NCBI GenBank assembly: GCA_951217055.1
Contig: OX578282.1
Location: 13,393,877-13,457,876 of the forward strand
Reading direction: 5' to 3'
Origin: Gerris lacustris
Taxonomy: Eukaryota; Arthropoda; Insecta; Hemiptera; Gerridae
Length of the DNA: 64,000 nt
Shown here: positions 23,913-36,365 of the stretch, in pieces
How the letters are laid out: each line of letters starts with the position of its first letter
How positions within the stretch are numbered: position 1 is the stretch's first letter
The notes under the pieces: model-generated
The model's input: only the letters and a program-made list of their open reading frames with translations
Told to the model about the DNA's origin: nothing
The model's database searches: none
Program-made: the position numbers and the translations under genes

Positions 23913-24464
23913 AAGAAGTTTTGGATTGTGAAAGAGATTTAAATTTGACCTCATCTGAATAAACGTTACAAAAATTAATAGATTAAATTTTTAAAAGTAA
24001 TTCAGGAAAATTAAATTGATAAATGCAATCACAGCAATTTTTTTTATTATTGTCTTTCTACTAATATTGAGAGTTTATTCGGATATTGGTTTTATCTACC
24101 TTTACACAAAAAAACGCCTGTTATTTACACTCCATTTCCCTTTAAATTCCAAGCAATTGCATCTATAAATTAGTACTTTAATAGGCACGTTAAAGAACAA
24201 CCCTGCTTTAGCTTGGCTACTAATAGTTTCTAAAGGAAGAACAACTTCTAACTACTCTATATTATTAAGTCCTAATTTCCCGGGAGTTATTCGACCAATA
24301 CTGTAGACATTTTGGTACAACGAGTTATTAAATAATTTTTCTTTACTATCTTATTAAAAGTTATTTGGACCCTAAAATTTCAAATTCAACAGCGAATTGT
24401 CGTTTTATGGTAACCCTATATCATACGAACCTCTACAAAACTATAGATTTCATTAACTATTTAT

Positions 24465-25178
24465 AGTCCATGAGATATCTTGCAAAGTCGTGTCTGACTA
24501 ACATCAAGCTAGAATTTTGTGTATAACTGTTGCCTTTTAAGAATATGTAAGGTTTGTTCCAACCACACCTCAAACTAGTTTCAAACTGTACGACGCATGT
24601 GCATTAGCAAAAAACGTTGAAATGTGGTCCGATGCGCATGCGTCGGACAGTTCCAAACCAGTTTGAAGTGTGGTTGGAACAAACCTCATGTTGGCTAAGT
24701 TCGTCTGCGGGACATAGCATGGCAATAGATATTTTAAACAAAAACAAATCGGTGGAGAGCAGCCATGTCCCGCCCTTTTTGGTGGACAATGCGATTTTCA
24801 TGATCCTGAGTACGAAATTAGTTAGTAATCCAAAAATTAAGTTGATAATTGTTCGTCACTTAATAGGTAAGTTAGTCAAATATTACTCCAAATCAAAGAT
24901 CAGAGATCTCATATTATGTGACCGACTACCATCAACTTGATGTTTGGCCTATAAAATAAGTTAGTACTGAGGATCATGAAAATCGCATTGTCCACCAAAA
25001 AGGGCGGGACATGGCCGCTCTCCACTGTTTTTTTTCAAATGCTTACTTCCAAGCTATGCCCCGCAGACGAACTTAGCCGATCACATATATTCTTAAAAGG
25101 CATCAAAACATTTACTTGTATACAAAATTCTAGCTTGTTTTTAGTCAGACACATTTTTGCACGCTATCTCCTGGACTA
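24465..25178. mobile_element. Family C element (copy C3) interrupted by a MITE
   Basis: Left end AGTCCATGAGATATCTTGCA, right end GCACGCTATCTCCTGGACTA, with TA outside each GTCC end. The left arm is split by the MITE at 24549-24687; without it the copy is about 571 bp. Both arms carry the TTCGTCTGCGGGACATAG landmark. Confidence 0.8.
24549..24687. mobile_element. 139-bp MITE nested in C3, ATGT duplication
   Basis: Ends AAGGTTTGTTCCAACCACAC and (inverted) GAGGTTTGTTCCAACCACAC. ATGT flanks both sides. Intact C copies read AAGAATAT(G/T)TGG across this point, which shows where it inserted. The arms pair almost throughout, with CGCATGCGTCGGACAGT-type sequence near the centre. Confidence 0.8.
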
Positions 25179-26612
25179 TTAAGCGTGGAAAACAACATTT
25201 GTTAATTAATTTCTTCTATTAGCAGAATAGAATACTATTAGCCATTTGTAACAGGATATTTTGCGATAAATAAATTAAAAAAAATATCTACACCAACACT
25301 GAAAATACTATTTAATAAAAATATTAAAGAAGGTATTTTAGAAAGGTAATAATTATATCAGTAACAAAAATCCATCATACATTATACACAATTAGATATG
25401 AGATATAATCTTAATCTTTAAATTAACATAATACTTTTAGAAAAAATCAAAAAAACAAAACAGAAAGACTGTTAAAGAAAAGATAAACAATACTAAAAAA
25501 AAGTTTAAAAATAATATGTATATATCAAACATTTATAAATTAATGAACCTATAAATAGTATAAAATGTATGTAATTATAAAATTGTAAATAATAAATATG
25601 TAATATTATTTAAAATATGGAGTGTGTGGAAATCCACGTGGTATTAGTGAAACTTCTTACGAAAGGGAATATCAAAGTTTGTTATTTTATAAAGTCAATT
25701 TCAGTTTATTTCTGGTATACATGAAAAAAAAAATGTTATGATAATAATATCATAATTATTTTAATTGCTGTTTTATATTTTTTATAGTCCTTAAAAGTAA
25801 TTAGTGTAATTAAGACAATTTTCTATATACGAGTACTTCAATATCAAAGTATACTCTGTCTCAAAGCGTCGGCAGCGATCTCCTCTTTCACTCGTTAGCC
25901 CTCTTTGTTACTCCCTTTCCTTTCGTGATAGATTTTCTGACGGCTTCATTCTATCCTTCCCAAAACCCTTAAAAAGAAGTTTCACTTCATTAATTATTAT
26001 TTTATTATAACTGTTTAGAACAATTATAAAAATAAATAAATAACATTAAACTAGCAAATATTGTATATAAATATATGCATAATGAAGCGTGCTCATACTG
26101 TCAAGTTCTGTATAAAATAATATAATATAATAAATAAATAATATAATAAATAATAATGTAATAAATATAATATCATATAATAAATAATAATGGCCTTGTA
26201 AATTGTTTAGCACTCTGAATAAATGCTCTTCATATAGTAAATAAAAACTAACAGAGCTCACATTTTATATCTACTAATAATCAGAATATAATAATGAAAA
26301 ACATAAAAATCATTAAATGCCGATAAATTGCAGAAAATAAAATCTTACAACATCTGTAATAAATAATTTTCATAATAAAATAATTGCTAAATATTGTAAA
26401 TTGATAATTAACTCAGATTGCATGCTGAAAATAATTAATCATATGGATAAATTAAATAAATAATGATTAATTAAAATAATAATATCATCTGAAAGTATAA
26501 AGACATATATAATAATTAAATAATATTGTATCACAAGGTTAACAGATATCCAGAAATCATACTTATGTAAAAATATTTAAAAAAATAACTAAAAAATAAT
26601 GCGGGTTTAATA

Positions 26613-26614
<2 letters not shown>
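25179..26614. other. Very AT-rich non-coding stretch
   Basis: Long runs of A, T and AATA; no frame or repeat boundary worth calling. Confidence 0.5.

Positions 26615-26701
<87 letters not shown>
26615..26701. repeat. (TA)n microsatellite
   Basis: TA repeated for about 85 bases. Confidence 0.98.
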
Positions 26702-27089
26702 CTTATTTAAACAATAAACAATGTTATGAACATAATTGTATATATATGTAAAGGATAACTTGGACTAGTTAGTAAAAATTACTAATGATAATTTGTAGAT
26801 AATATAACCGGATAATAAAGTTGTTCATTGATAATGATCTATGTATATACTGCAAGCATGTTACATGACTGTATGTCCAAATGTAAATAAAAATGTTTGT
26901 ATACATTTTGTTTTATTTATTGTGTTTACAAAGAATGTAGTTACAATAATAATGTTCATTGTATAAAATCTAAGGAGCCAAATTGGTCAATTTAATTTCA
27001 AAGTCATGATTTATATAAATATGAACTTTATAAACTAACTTAGAATATGTTAATTATGAAGGGATTCAACCCTCTTTGGCTGGGTAAAC

Positions 27090-27235
27090 ATAAAGACGCA
27101 AGGTAGGGCAGCGTTGGACGAGCAGTTTTTTGAACCACAGAAATTATATACGAGACCACTCAAATTGAGACGCTAGATCCTCAAGGCCCATTTTTAACTT
27201 GTGTATATTTTTCCTGTGGTTGGGTCAAAAAGTTG
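27090..27235. mobile_element. Family G palindromic MITE fragment (copy G2)
   Basis: Shares AGACGCAAGGTAGGGCAGCG, CAGTTTTTTGAACCACAGA and ACTCAAATTGAGACGC with G1; the right arm decays at about 27235. Confidence 0.55.
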
Positions 27236-27522
27236 CACCAGTGTTTTAAATTTCAGCACTTTAGCTTAAACTGTTCGGGCCCTATGAACCAAAGAGCGAC
27301 GGACAGACGGACACATCACCCTCGGCATAAGAGTTTGGAGAAGTATCTACCAAACCCTAACAACGTCATATAAAAATATAATGTGAAATAATTTCAGTGG
27401 AATTAAAACATATAAATTCAATTTCATAAAGTAAAAATAATTACTATAAATTCATAAGAATAAAGGAATGTTACTAGGAAAAGATACTACGAAAAGCACT
27501 TGAAAGGTTAAAACAAGAAAAT

Positions 27523-28425
27523 ACGTGTGGTGTCGCGGGACACCCGGTAGGAACGAAGTTCCTAACATTTTTCATTAAATATAAATTATAAAATCATACT
27601 GCTAAGTACGTACACACTGCTCACTACTTATACATGGCGGAGTTAGAAAAGAGACAAAATTAAAAGTAACTAAGCGTTTGTACCTAGCAGAGTTAAGGCA
27701 AAATTAAAAGGAAAGCATTATTTGTATCATTAAAGCAAGCGTCTTACTATAAATATGTATTAAATAGTGAGAAAAAAGTTAATCATGATGAGTTTATAGT
27801 TAAAGAATATGATAGTAGTTGGTAGGAAATAGGACTGTTTTCTACCTACCCACCTACTAATTTGAAATATTATAAAATATATCTCTTCCCTACTCAAAAA
27901 CGTCTTCTTGTATCAGGTTGAAATTGTACATTGTACATGCCTGTTTCAATTGTACTTTAGACGATGTGTAAGAAGTTATATTAAAGTCGTTACGTTAGAA
28001 CGTAAGATATCGGTAAAAACGTTGTTTTCTTTATTTTAAACGTTTCGGTCCGCGTTAATAAATTTAGCGATCTTTATCACTTCATAGCAGTGTCGGTGTT
28101 CGTTTTATTACAAAAAAAAATAAGTTAGAATTTTTTTCCGTCCTAAAATTCCATTCCAAATTTAAATTTGAAGCTTACGTTTACGCGAGCGTTGCGGGAA
28201 CTCTTTGGCGGATAACGTTGACCAACGTACTCAGCCTGGGCATTGGTAAAATGAACATGTGTACCAAATTTCAACTAACTCGGTCATCTTTTACTCAAGT
28301 TATCCTCATCGGTAGATTTCGTGGCGCTTGATATTGTGACATTGATTTTGTGACGGTCTTTTTTTCGGATTCACTCCCGGGCTCCAGAACGTGGAGCCAA
28401 AGGAACATATAAGGAACATCGTTCC
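27523..28425 (+). mobile_element. Family A element (copy A2)
   Basis: Begins ACGTGTGGTGTCGCGGGACA with the GGAACGAAGTTCC palindrome, and carries the core from about 27930 to 28320. It ends AAGGAACATCGTTCC. The 3' side has an extra segment (GTGGAGCCAAAGGAACATAT) before the end. Minus-strand frames here are shadows. Confidence 0.7.
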
Positions 28426-28990
28426 AATAAACCGTAAAAATAAGGGGTATAGCAACGGGGAATAATAAAACTTCCGACAAAGGGCCATCAGCGCGCCAAC
28501 ATAAGTTCTGAAATTAGTAGGTTGACATAACTGATATACTTCAAAACAGACGCAATAAAAAAATGAACCCAAGCAATGCCACTAACCGTATTTAGTTTTT
28601 TTTTTTTTAATAATTCATCCTGCTGTCTCTTCTTCGTAATCTAGTAACGCTTTTAGTACAATTCTCAGGCTCTTGCGCTATGTATATCTCTATAATCCTT
28701 AGGGTATGCAGTACATTATATTCACGGTGGGTTCAAAAAGGTTGGGAAACGCTTTACCAGAGTGTTTTTGAGGCACGTTAAAAGACCACAGGATCTTCAT
28801 GAAAAGGTAACAATACACACTAAATTTTAATATATAAATTTATATATTAAAGAAATGTAAATATTAAATGCAAAACATTAGGATTTACTACTACTAATGC
28901 TATCACTTACTACGACTATAAATTTCAAATTGTAACATAAAATCCTCTTTGCACATTTCAATACAAAATTTATCCTTAAGGATAAGATTC
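28426..28990. other. Non-coding, nothing recognised
   Basis: No frame, RNA or repeat end was identified between A2 and D1. Confidence 0.4.
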
Positions 28991-28994
28991 TTAA

Positions 28995-29597
28995 CCCTGG
29001 AATCCAAATGGTGGTCGAATCGACGAGCACAGTTTGAACCTTAACCTTTTACGCTCATATGCGATGGTGATAGGTACCCCATTCTTCTGCAGTGCTTGCA
29101 CTGGTTAGTAACACACCTGCTAGTGTAGCAGTAGTAGTCCTTTTGAGCATACACTGGTTTTCTGGCAAATTCCCGTCAAAGCTACTTCGTCAATTCGACA
29201 AACGTTTAGTATAAACTTAGGGAATTAATTGGTCGTCGAATGAGCCTATAGCCTGAGAAAAGGGCAATAGGCCTAGGGTAATTGGCCTTGGGCCAGAAAC
29301 CAATGGCCGATAATCAGGGGCGTGGAGCACTTAGCAAAGGGCCTAGGGCTTTTGGCTTGGGGCATGGGACCTGATGCATTAATGTTCACTCAATTTATGA
29401 TTCTTCTGATGTTCCTACTAAGTTATTTGTCATCAAATGTTTGTGTATCTCACTAAAAGATTTAATAATGAGTTCCTAATAGTTTTCTCTTTATAAAAGT
29501 GTAGTTTCAACCCAAAAAATGTATTTTCTACATATGTTAGTCGAATCGACGAAGGTTTAGTAATGCCAGCCATCCAATTACCATTAGCATTTAAGGG
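28995..29597 (+). mobile_element. Family D piggyBac-type MITE (copy D1)
   Basis: TTAA on both sides. Starts CCCTGGAATCC and ends GCATTTAAGGG, the terminal CCCT typical of piggyBac. Inside are the inverted GTCGAATCGACGA motifs and a central GGGCCTAGGG / GGCCTGGGC-rich block. About 603 bp, no transposase. Three other copies lie in the window. Confidence 0.8.
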
Positions 29598-29856
29598 TTA
29601 AAGATAAGAGAGAAATAGAGTTGGAATTCGGACATTTCGGGAATTTTATTGAATTCTGACACTTTATTTAAAGATTATAATACTTAGGTGCGAATATAAA
29701 TATCTTCACATACATTGCCTAAATCACTTTTTTAATTTCATTACTAAAATTATGGCAGTTTTAGTGATTTCAAAGATTTTACGTTTTGTTATAAACAAAA
29801 AATATGCTGTGTTGAATGAGAGACAGTCTTTTAGTGGCATGTAAATACATGTTGCC

Positions 29857-30045
29857 ACTTCTTTTGTCTGTTACTCTCCTTATAATAAACAGAGGGCAGC
29901 ACCAATTTAAAGAAGGTATACAGATTGTTCTTCTTAAGACTGTTACTCCCCTTATAAGAATAAAATATTGATATACCTTTGTCTAATAGTACATTAGACT
30001 AAACATCCCTTTGTAAACAAACATAGGGGAGTAACAATCTAAAAA
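29857..30045. repeat. Family H foldback repeats (copy 2)
   Basis: CTTAAGACTGTTACTCCCCT and, inverted, AGGGGAGTAACAATCTAAA at 30026-30044, with further half-copies. Confidence 0.55.
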
Positions 30046-31539
30046 AGTACCAAGACAAATTTGTAGTAGCTAAGAATGAATTCGGTTTTATTAGTTTTAT
30101 TTTATCGTTCTACTTCTAACTAGTCAAAAAAAAATGAAATTGGGACAAATTCATATGAATGTGGTATTGGTACGCCACGTCCAAGAGTTCAATTACATTT
30201 ATTTTAGAATAATTTTACTTTTCTCTGCCACTAAGAAAATTGAATCTACTTTTATTTTTAGATAAAACCCTGTAAGAAAGAATAGGATCTCGAGATATTA
30301 CTATTCTCTTTCAGAGTTCAACGATTCTCTCCTATAGATAGGAAAAGGGATTTGAACCACTTAAAAATATTCTCCGGAAAAGAATGTAGCCACTTATGTT
30401 TTATCTATAACTTGGAAAACGAAGCTCGCAATACTCTAAAATATTCACCATATCTTGAGTGCTTTTACAGGTTATAGTGATTCCAAATTCTATTTTAATT
30501 TTTTTTTTTTTTTTAAAAAAAAGAATGCTAGAGCAAGAAGATTGTAAAGGTTAGAATTAACTACTCGCTATTACTGATTATTATTATTATTGAAAGCAAA
30601 ATATTTTTACTTTTTTCCCACGTATACTAGGAAAAGTTATGTTTTCACCCACAAAATTGTTTTCAAGCTTTCTACTGAATTATCCGTTTTGGGTGTTTTT
30701 AAGACCTCCTGAGTGGTTTTCAGCCTGACGTCTGTATGTGTGTGTGTGTATCTGTGTCATCATCGTAGCACCCAGGGTATTTAACCTAGAGAGATAAAAC
30801 TTGGCAAACAAATCAGTCCTTACTTGTGGTTGTGCCGCCCATCATATTTTATTATATTATATATGTATAATATTAATATCAAATTTTTTTAATCTTTCAC
30901 AATTATTTTGGTTTTTTTTTACATAAATAAAAGGAGGAATTAAGCAATATTAAAATGGCGCCCATATTAATTTGAAATTAATTGTCTTGCAGATGGTTTG
31001 AATTAATATGGAATTATTTGTAAGCTATTAAATCATCCGCATTTCTTTAAAATCGGATAAGTAATTTTACAGATTGTATGTGTCTTTCTTTCAGGATGAC
31101 CACAATGCATTAGTAAGCTTTGGTAAGTTCGAAAGCAGAAAAACTACTTTTAATATTCAAATATTTGACTTCAATGAAACTTATTTATCGCCTAGTTTAG
31201 CCATTTAAAAAGTGAAGAGCTCTTAAATTTTATTATTATTAATATTGCAGTGGAAAAACTACGTTATACTCGTTATCTAAACCTTCCGGGTCTCATACAA
31301 CAATAAAAAGAAACTTCAAGAAAAGTAACGCTGTTATCAGGGTAATTAATACTTATTTTATTTTTTATTACTCTTGCAACTATCGTTTCCTGAAAAATAC
31401 GTCCCTTTTAAACTCTTTTTATATCTAAGGAAGAGATCATAACTCCTCGATGTTTCTCTTTTACTGGATCTGGGCCAAATGATACCTTCTGTCCAAACAT
31501 AACATTTAATTTTTTACTTTTTTATATACGTAGTATATT
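30046..31539. other. Non-coding, nothing recognised
   Basis: Includes a poly-T/A stretch near 30500 and a short TG run near 30738. No coding support. Confidence 0.45.
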
Positions 31540-32340
31540 TTATAAAGAAAAAGTATTGTGATGATAATGAATTTTGAGATTTTGATGAAATTATTACGTT
31601 TTATGGTCCAAGAATCCAAAATTTTATTTTTTTAACCCTTAAATGCTAATGGTAATTGATTGGATGGCTGGTATTACTAAACCTTCGTCGATTCGACTAA
31701 CATAGGCAGAAAATACATTTTTTGGGTTGAAACTACACTTTTATAAAGAGAAAACTATTAAGAACTCATTATTAAATCTTTTAGTGAGATATACAATCGT
31801 TTGATGACAAATAACTTAGTAGGAACATCAGAAGAATCTGAAATTGAGTGAACATTTAGATCACCAGGTCCCATACCCCAGGCCAAAAGCACTAGGCACT
31901 TTGCTAAGTGCTCCAGGCCCAAGATTATCAGCCATTGGTCTCTGGCGAAGGCCAATTACCCTAGGCCCATTGCCCCTTACCCCTAGGCCTATTGCCCCTT
32001 ACCCCAGGCCCATTTTGCCAGGCTATAGGCTCATTCGACGACCAGTTAATTCCCTGCGTCTATTACTAAACGTTAGTCGAATCGACGAAGTAGCTTTGAC
32101 GGGAATTTGCCAAAAAAAAAGAGTGTATGCTCAAAAGGACAACTACCGCTACACTAGCAGGTGTGTTACTAGCCAGTGCAAACACTGCAGAAGGATGGGG
32201 TACTCATCACAATCGCATACGAGCGTAAAAGGTTAAGGTTCAAACTGTGATCGTCGATTCGACTAACATTAGCATTTAAGGGTTAAAAAGTGATGTCTGT
32301 CATATGAGTCACCATGTCACGATTTGCCAAACATGTCGAA
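31540..32340 (+). repeat. Interspersed repeat family K (copy 2), split by D2
   Basis: AAAAAGTATTGTGATGATAA through ACGTTTTATGG matches 19515-19610. The GTGATGTCTGTC end reappears after the family D insertion, matching the GTCTGTCTGTC end of copy 1. Confidence 0.5.
31636..32282 (-). mobile_element. Family D piggyBac-type MITE (copy D2)
   Basis: TTAA flanks, CCCTTAAATGC at one end and GCATTTAAGGG at the other; inverted relative to D1. The proline-rich 130-residue plus-strand frame at 31844-32236 comes from the GGCCTA-rich centre and is not a gene. Confidence 0.8.
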
Positions 32341-32478
32341 ATCTTTTTTTTATTAACTAACTTGCAACAGCCCTTAGAGGGCTTATAGGCCTGTCAAACA
32401 CAACTATTATGGATGACATTAGGATAGGGTGTTGTTCTATCTGGTGATTAAACTCGCCATATTCGAAGATTTTTGGTA

Positions 32479-32872
32479 TACAGGGTGATTGGCGATATTA
32501 TGTTCAAAAATAAATAGGGTGATTCTAAACATCATTGGCTACAAAAAACGTCTTATAAACCATGGGTCTATTCTCAATCATTTTCCCACAAGGTCAAATT
32601 TTATGATTTTTTAAATATCGCATACTTCTGTTCATAAAAACACTTATTGCTCCAAAAGAATAAAAGCTAAAACACAATTTTTGGTTTCGTTATAAAGCTG
32701 ACAAAGAAATATAGTATTAATTTTCATGCCCTCAAATTACATGACAAAAAATTATACAAATTTTATTTTTAACTAAACAATAGGTAGAGAACAGAGCTTA
32801 AACTTGTCGGACTTCAGGAATTTTTAGAATCACCCTATTTATTTTTGTAGATATATCGCCTATCACCCTGTA
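32479..32872. mobile_element. 394-bp mariner-type MITE
   Basis: Ends TACAGGGTGATTGGCGATAT and, inverted, TACAGGGTGATAGGCGATAT, with TA on both sides. A second inner inverted pair reads AAAAATAAATAGGGTGATTC. TIR start and TA duplication suit Tc1/mariner. No transposase frame. Confidence 0.8.
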
Positions 32873-32925
32873 TAAGAAGATATTGTTGATTATTCTTCAG
32901 TTTATCCCTGATGATAATGTTCTAA

Positions 32926-33177
32926 CATTATTTTTCTTGTTGGACTTTAGGGATGATCATAAAAAAAAAATTTAACTAATACTGGTTAGAGAATGTTACT
33001 CACCCTTTGATATTTATAAAAATAAAAGGAGATTGAAATGTACACCAATATTACTCAGATAAGGCCTGATGGTTTTTATGATAAAGCCTGAAAATTAGCA
33101 CCGAATAAATTGTTTTCTTAAAAAAATAGAATTTCTTTTTTAAATGATCATCCCTAAGCCCAACAAGAAAAAGAATG
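32926..33177. mobile_element. 252-bp MITE with TAA duplication
   Basis: About 35-bp TIR: CATTATTTTTCTTGTTGG ... GGATGATCAT at left, inverted at right as ATGATCATCC ... CCAACAAGAAAAAGAATG. TAA on both sides, suggesting a PIF/Harbinger-like mover. Confidence 0.75.
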
Positions 33178-33843
33178 TAAGAAAATATTGTTTTCCCCCA
33201 AAACCAAGATTTTTAACGGAATTATCCGTTTTGATTGTTTTTATGATCATTATCATTTGGGTAGTTAATAGCTGTGGACTCAGTAAAAAAGTTCGAACAA
33301 GTAATGGTATCACTTGCACTGGATAAATTAGACCTAGTAGAACTTATTTGGACAGGGGGATACTTGGCAAAACCTATGATCTCACAACTTTTTACGCGAG
33401 ACTTGGCTCATTTTTTTACACTAGTTTTTCTGTTGAGATTCGAAATTATCATTTACCACTCCTAATTCAAGCAATAGTCCAAAAATGCAAAACCTTAATC
33501 AAATCACCATTCCTGTTATTATCCTGCGATTCATCCATAAGTAGTTTGATCAAATTACAAATATGGAAAGTAGCCGTCAGACCTGTATCAACGTACCTCG
33601 TGTATACCTGTGCTGCTTATTGAAGCAGCACATGTGACACGAACTTGCAAAATCTTAAGGTTATTAAAAACAAGTTTCTTCGACGTAATCAAAGATATCA
33701 TTTTTTAACTAGTTGAACCCTTTTTAATAAATGATTTTTTTTTTTTTTTTTTTTTACCCTGCAGATAAAGATATCAATGAACAATAAAACGACGCATGAG
33801 CAAGGCTTTTGTTAAAAAGCACAAAGAAATGTTTGTACCCTTC
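33178..33843. other. Non-coding, nothing recognised
   Basis: Three overlapping short frames (33144-33623) have no splice signals or recognisable motifs. A poly-T run sits at about 33735-33755. Confidence 0.4.
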
Positions 33844-34427
33844 AATTCGTTTCATGTTCTTGCTACCAAAAAAAATTCAAGGTCAAATGTTTTTGTTTTG
33901 TAGTAATATACATTGGATTGTTTTACTAAGATGTATAAAGGTGACAGTTTTGTAGTTTTTCGCTCTATCTTTACAATGACTGTTCTTATGATCATGCAAA
34001 TTTTTTAGTGGGCTCCTCTTACCCCTTTTGTCCTCGTTAAGAAGTATATTTACGATCCACCATTTTGATTTAAGATGGTGGCTATTTATAAGCAGAATTC
34101 GACATGACGATATCTCCGGAACTAAAACTTCGTTAAATTCGTTTCATGTTCTTGCTACCAAAAAAAATTCAAGGTCACATAGTATTTGTTTTGTAGTAAT
34201 ATACATTGGATTGTTTTACTAAGATGTATAAAGGTGACTGTTTTGTAGTTTTTCGCTCTATCTTTACAATGACTGTTCCTATGACCATGCAAATTTTTTA
34301 GTGGGTTCCTCTTACCCCTTTTGTGCTCGTTAAGAAGTATATTTACGATCCACCATTTTGATTTAAGATGGTGGCTATTTATAAGCAGAATTCGACATGA
34401 CGATATCTCCGGAACTAAAACTTATAA
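33844..34427 (+). repeat. 292-bp tandem duplication
   Basis: Two head-to-tail copies, 33844-34135 and 34136-34427, differ at only a few bases. Each runs from AATTCGTTTCATGTTCTTGC to ATATCTCCGGAACTAAAACT. Each copy contains AGATGGTGGCTATTTATAAG near its end. The open frame at 34028-34222 spans the junction and is a by-product. Confidence 0.9.
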
Positions 34428-36365
34428 CTTAATTTGCACTTAAAACCTTAGAATTTGGAATTTAGTTTCCTTTTATGATATAATATACTTCAGTGGATGA
34501 GTTTCCAATCGACTACGTATTTAAATATGCTAAGAAAGTATTTTCTGAAATTTGATTGATGTCATACTTGCCCCTTAGTGGCAAATTTTAATTGCTGTCC
34601 GATACTACTCGTACTAAAGCACATTTAATTAAAATATTTATATATCTAAAATTTAGCTTTTCTAAATTGTTTCATGGAAACTCGTGTAATTAATCGAACT
34701 TTTTGTGCACATTTTGAGGTACAATAAATTAATTCTCAATAATACTTTATATTTAAAAATTATGGTATTGTTTCGGATAAAAGAAAATTACTTTCAAAAT
34801 AAGGTATTTTGCAGTGGCTTTTCTTTTCTAACCATATATTGAGTATAGCATATAAGCTCAAAATAAAGTTAGGACGAGAGGGCTAGAATAGGCCGTGGAA
34901 TAAGGGCTAAGAAATTGATTGGAGGTTACAAGGTAGGCAAGAAATAAGGCGTTCAGAATTCCATACGTACCTTTTGCCTTTTCCATCCTCTTCTGCCTTT
35001 ATACAATTTAATAGAAAATGCCTTTCCCCTGTAATTTCATTCTGGCCTGAATACTCTAAAAACTAAACTTAAATAAAAGAAGAAGAATCTTTTATTTAAT
35101 CTAGATACATAAGTAGATGGAAAAGCATAAGGTTTGAAAATGAGCTGCTGAATCTTTCGAGACCCAGATAGTAACAGCTTAAAAAGTTAGATGAGTGGCA
35201 TGTTGCGATAAGGTCCCTAGACTTACAGTTAAAGGGCACTGTGAGAAGGGACTGAAAAATCCTATATTTATTTGTTTTCCTTTCTCTAGATGGGGCTAGG
35301 GGACAAATTGGCGGCCGCCATATTCTCTAACCTACTCCGAAGTAGTGAAAAACCTTCACGTTTACTTTCTTCCTTCCTCTCCTGGACTTTTGCGGGAATT
35401 CTAGACTTCTTTCCCCGGAGTTTTTTTTCATCCCCTTTTTTTGTTTCCTTCCTAAGTAAAAAAAAAAAAAACTTTATTGTAGATTTTTTCTTAGTGCTTC
35501 TTTTCGCTGTCAGTCTGGTTGTTTTGATTACAACTAATGTTTCATTCCTTGGTGCTACCACAAAACTTTTCCCCTTCTTCTTTCTCTTACCCGAAAGCTT
35601 ATTTTAATCTTTTGTTTATTTCTTTGTCTTTCGGATAAAATACCATTTTTCCTACTTTATTTTCCCCTCTATCAAAAAATAAGATTAACTATTTCCTTGC
35701 GTCAACTAATTTTAAAATAAATTTTCTATTTTTCTATTATAAGTTTTTAAACAAAATTTAAGTTATAAAACTTGTATAATCTGAACCTTGATTCTCATTT
35801 AAACCAACAAGGTTAATAAACTAAATCAAACATAATAAGTTTTGTAATGTATTGCCAGATTTAAAATTCAAATTTTGGCAAAAAATGCATTTTTTTAATA
35901 AACAAAAATCACTAATAAAAGGAAACAATTAATAAAATATAGCAAAATGATCTAGCTGAGATTCTAGTATCTCAGCAATTTGTCGTGCCACCTATTTAAG
36001 GTCGTTTCTTAATTACATTAATTTATTATACTCAATATGTATGTATTTGTGTATTCCTATAGACTGTTTTTAAATTAATTTAATATTCCTGCTTAGAGTT
36101 TATTCCTATTTTAACGGTCAAAAGCCTATCAAAAATGGTACATTATTTCAGTTCTTGTATAAGCTACACATCAGAATATATTATCTGCCTCATCCAACAC
36201 AATTCTGTTCTATCATTGGCCATTTTCTGGTATACGCTCTTTCCATTTTTCCCACTATAAAGCAGGTCTACCTCATCCTCTTTACCACTTTCTAGGATGC
36301 CAATTTTCTTTGTCAATCTATGTTCTGTTGTTCTCGCAATGTACGCCACCCTAGTCCACTTTCAT
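34428..36365. other. Non-coding, nothing firmly recognised
   Basis: Around 35286-35607 overlapping frames exist on both strands. One translation is lysine/arginine-rich and the other phenylalanine/serine-rich, as expected from purine/pyrimidine strand bias. No exon is supported. Confidence 0.4.

Noticed and set aside
31844..32236. 130-codon proline-rich frame
   Set aside because: It lies wholly inside family D copy D2, and its PRP-type repeats come from the GGCCTA-rich centre.
35286..35607. Overlapping frames of 91 and 105 codons on opposite strands
   Set aside because: Composition is explained by pyrimidine-rich plus-strand sequence; no splice context or recognised motif.
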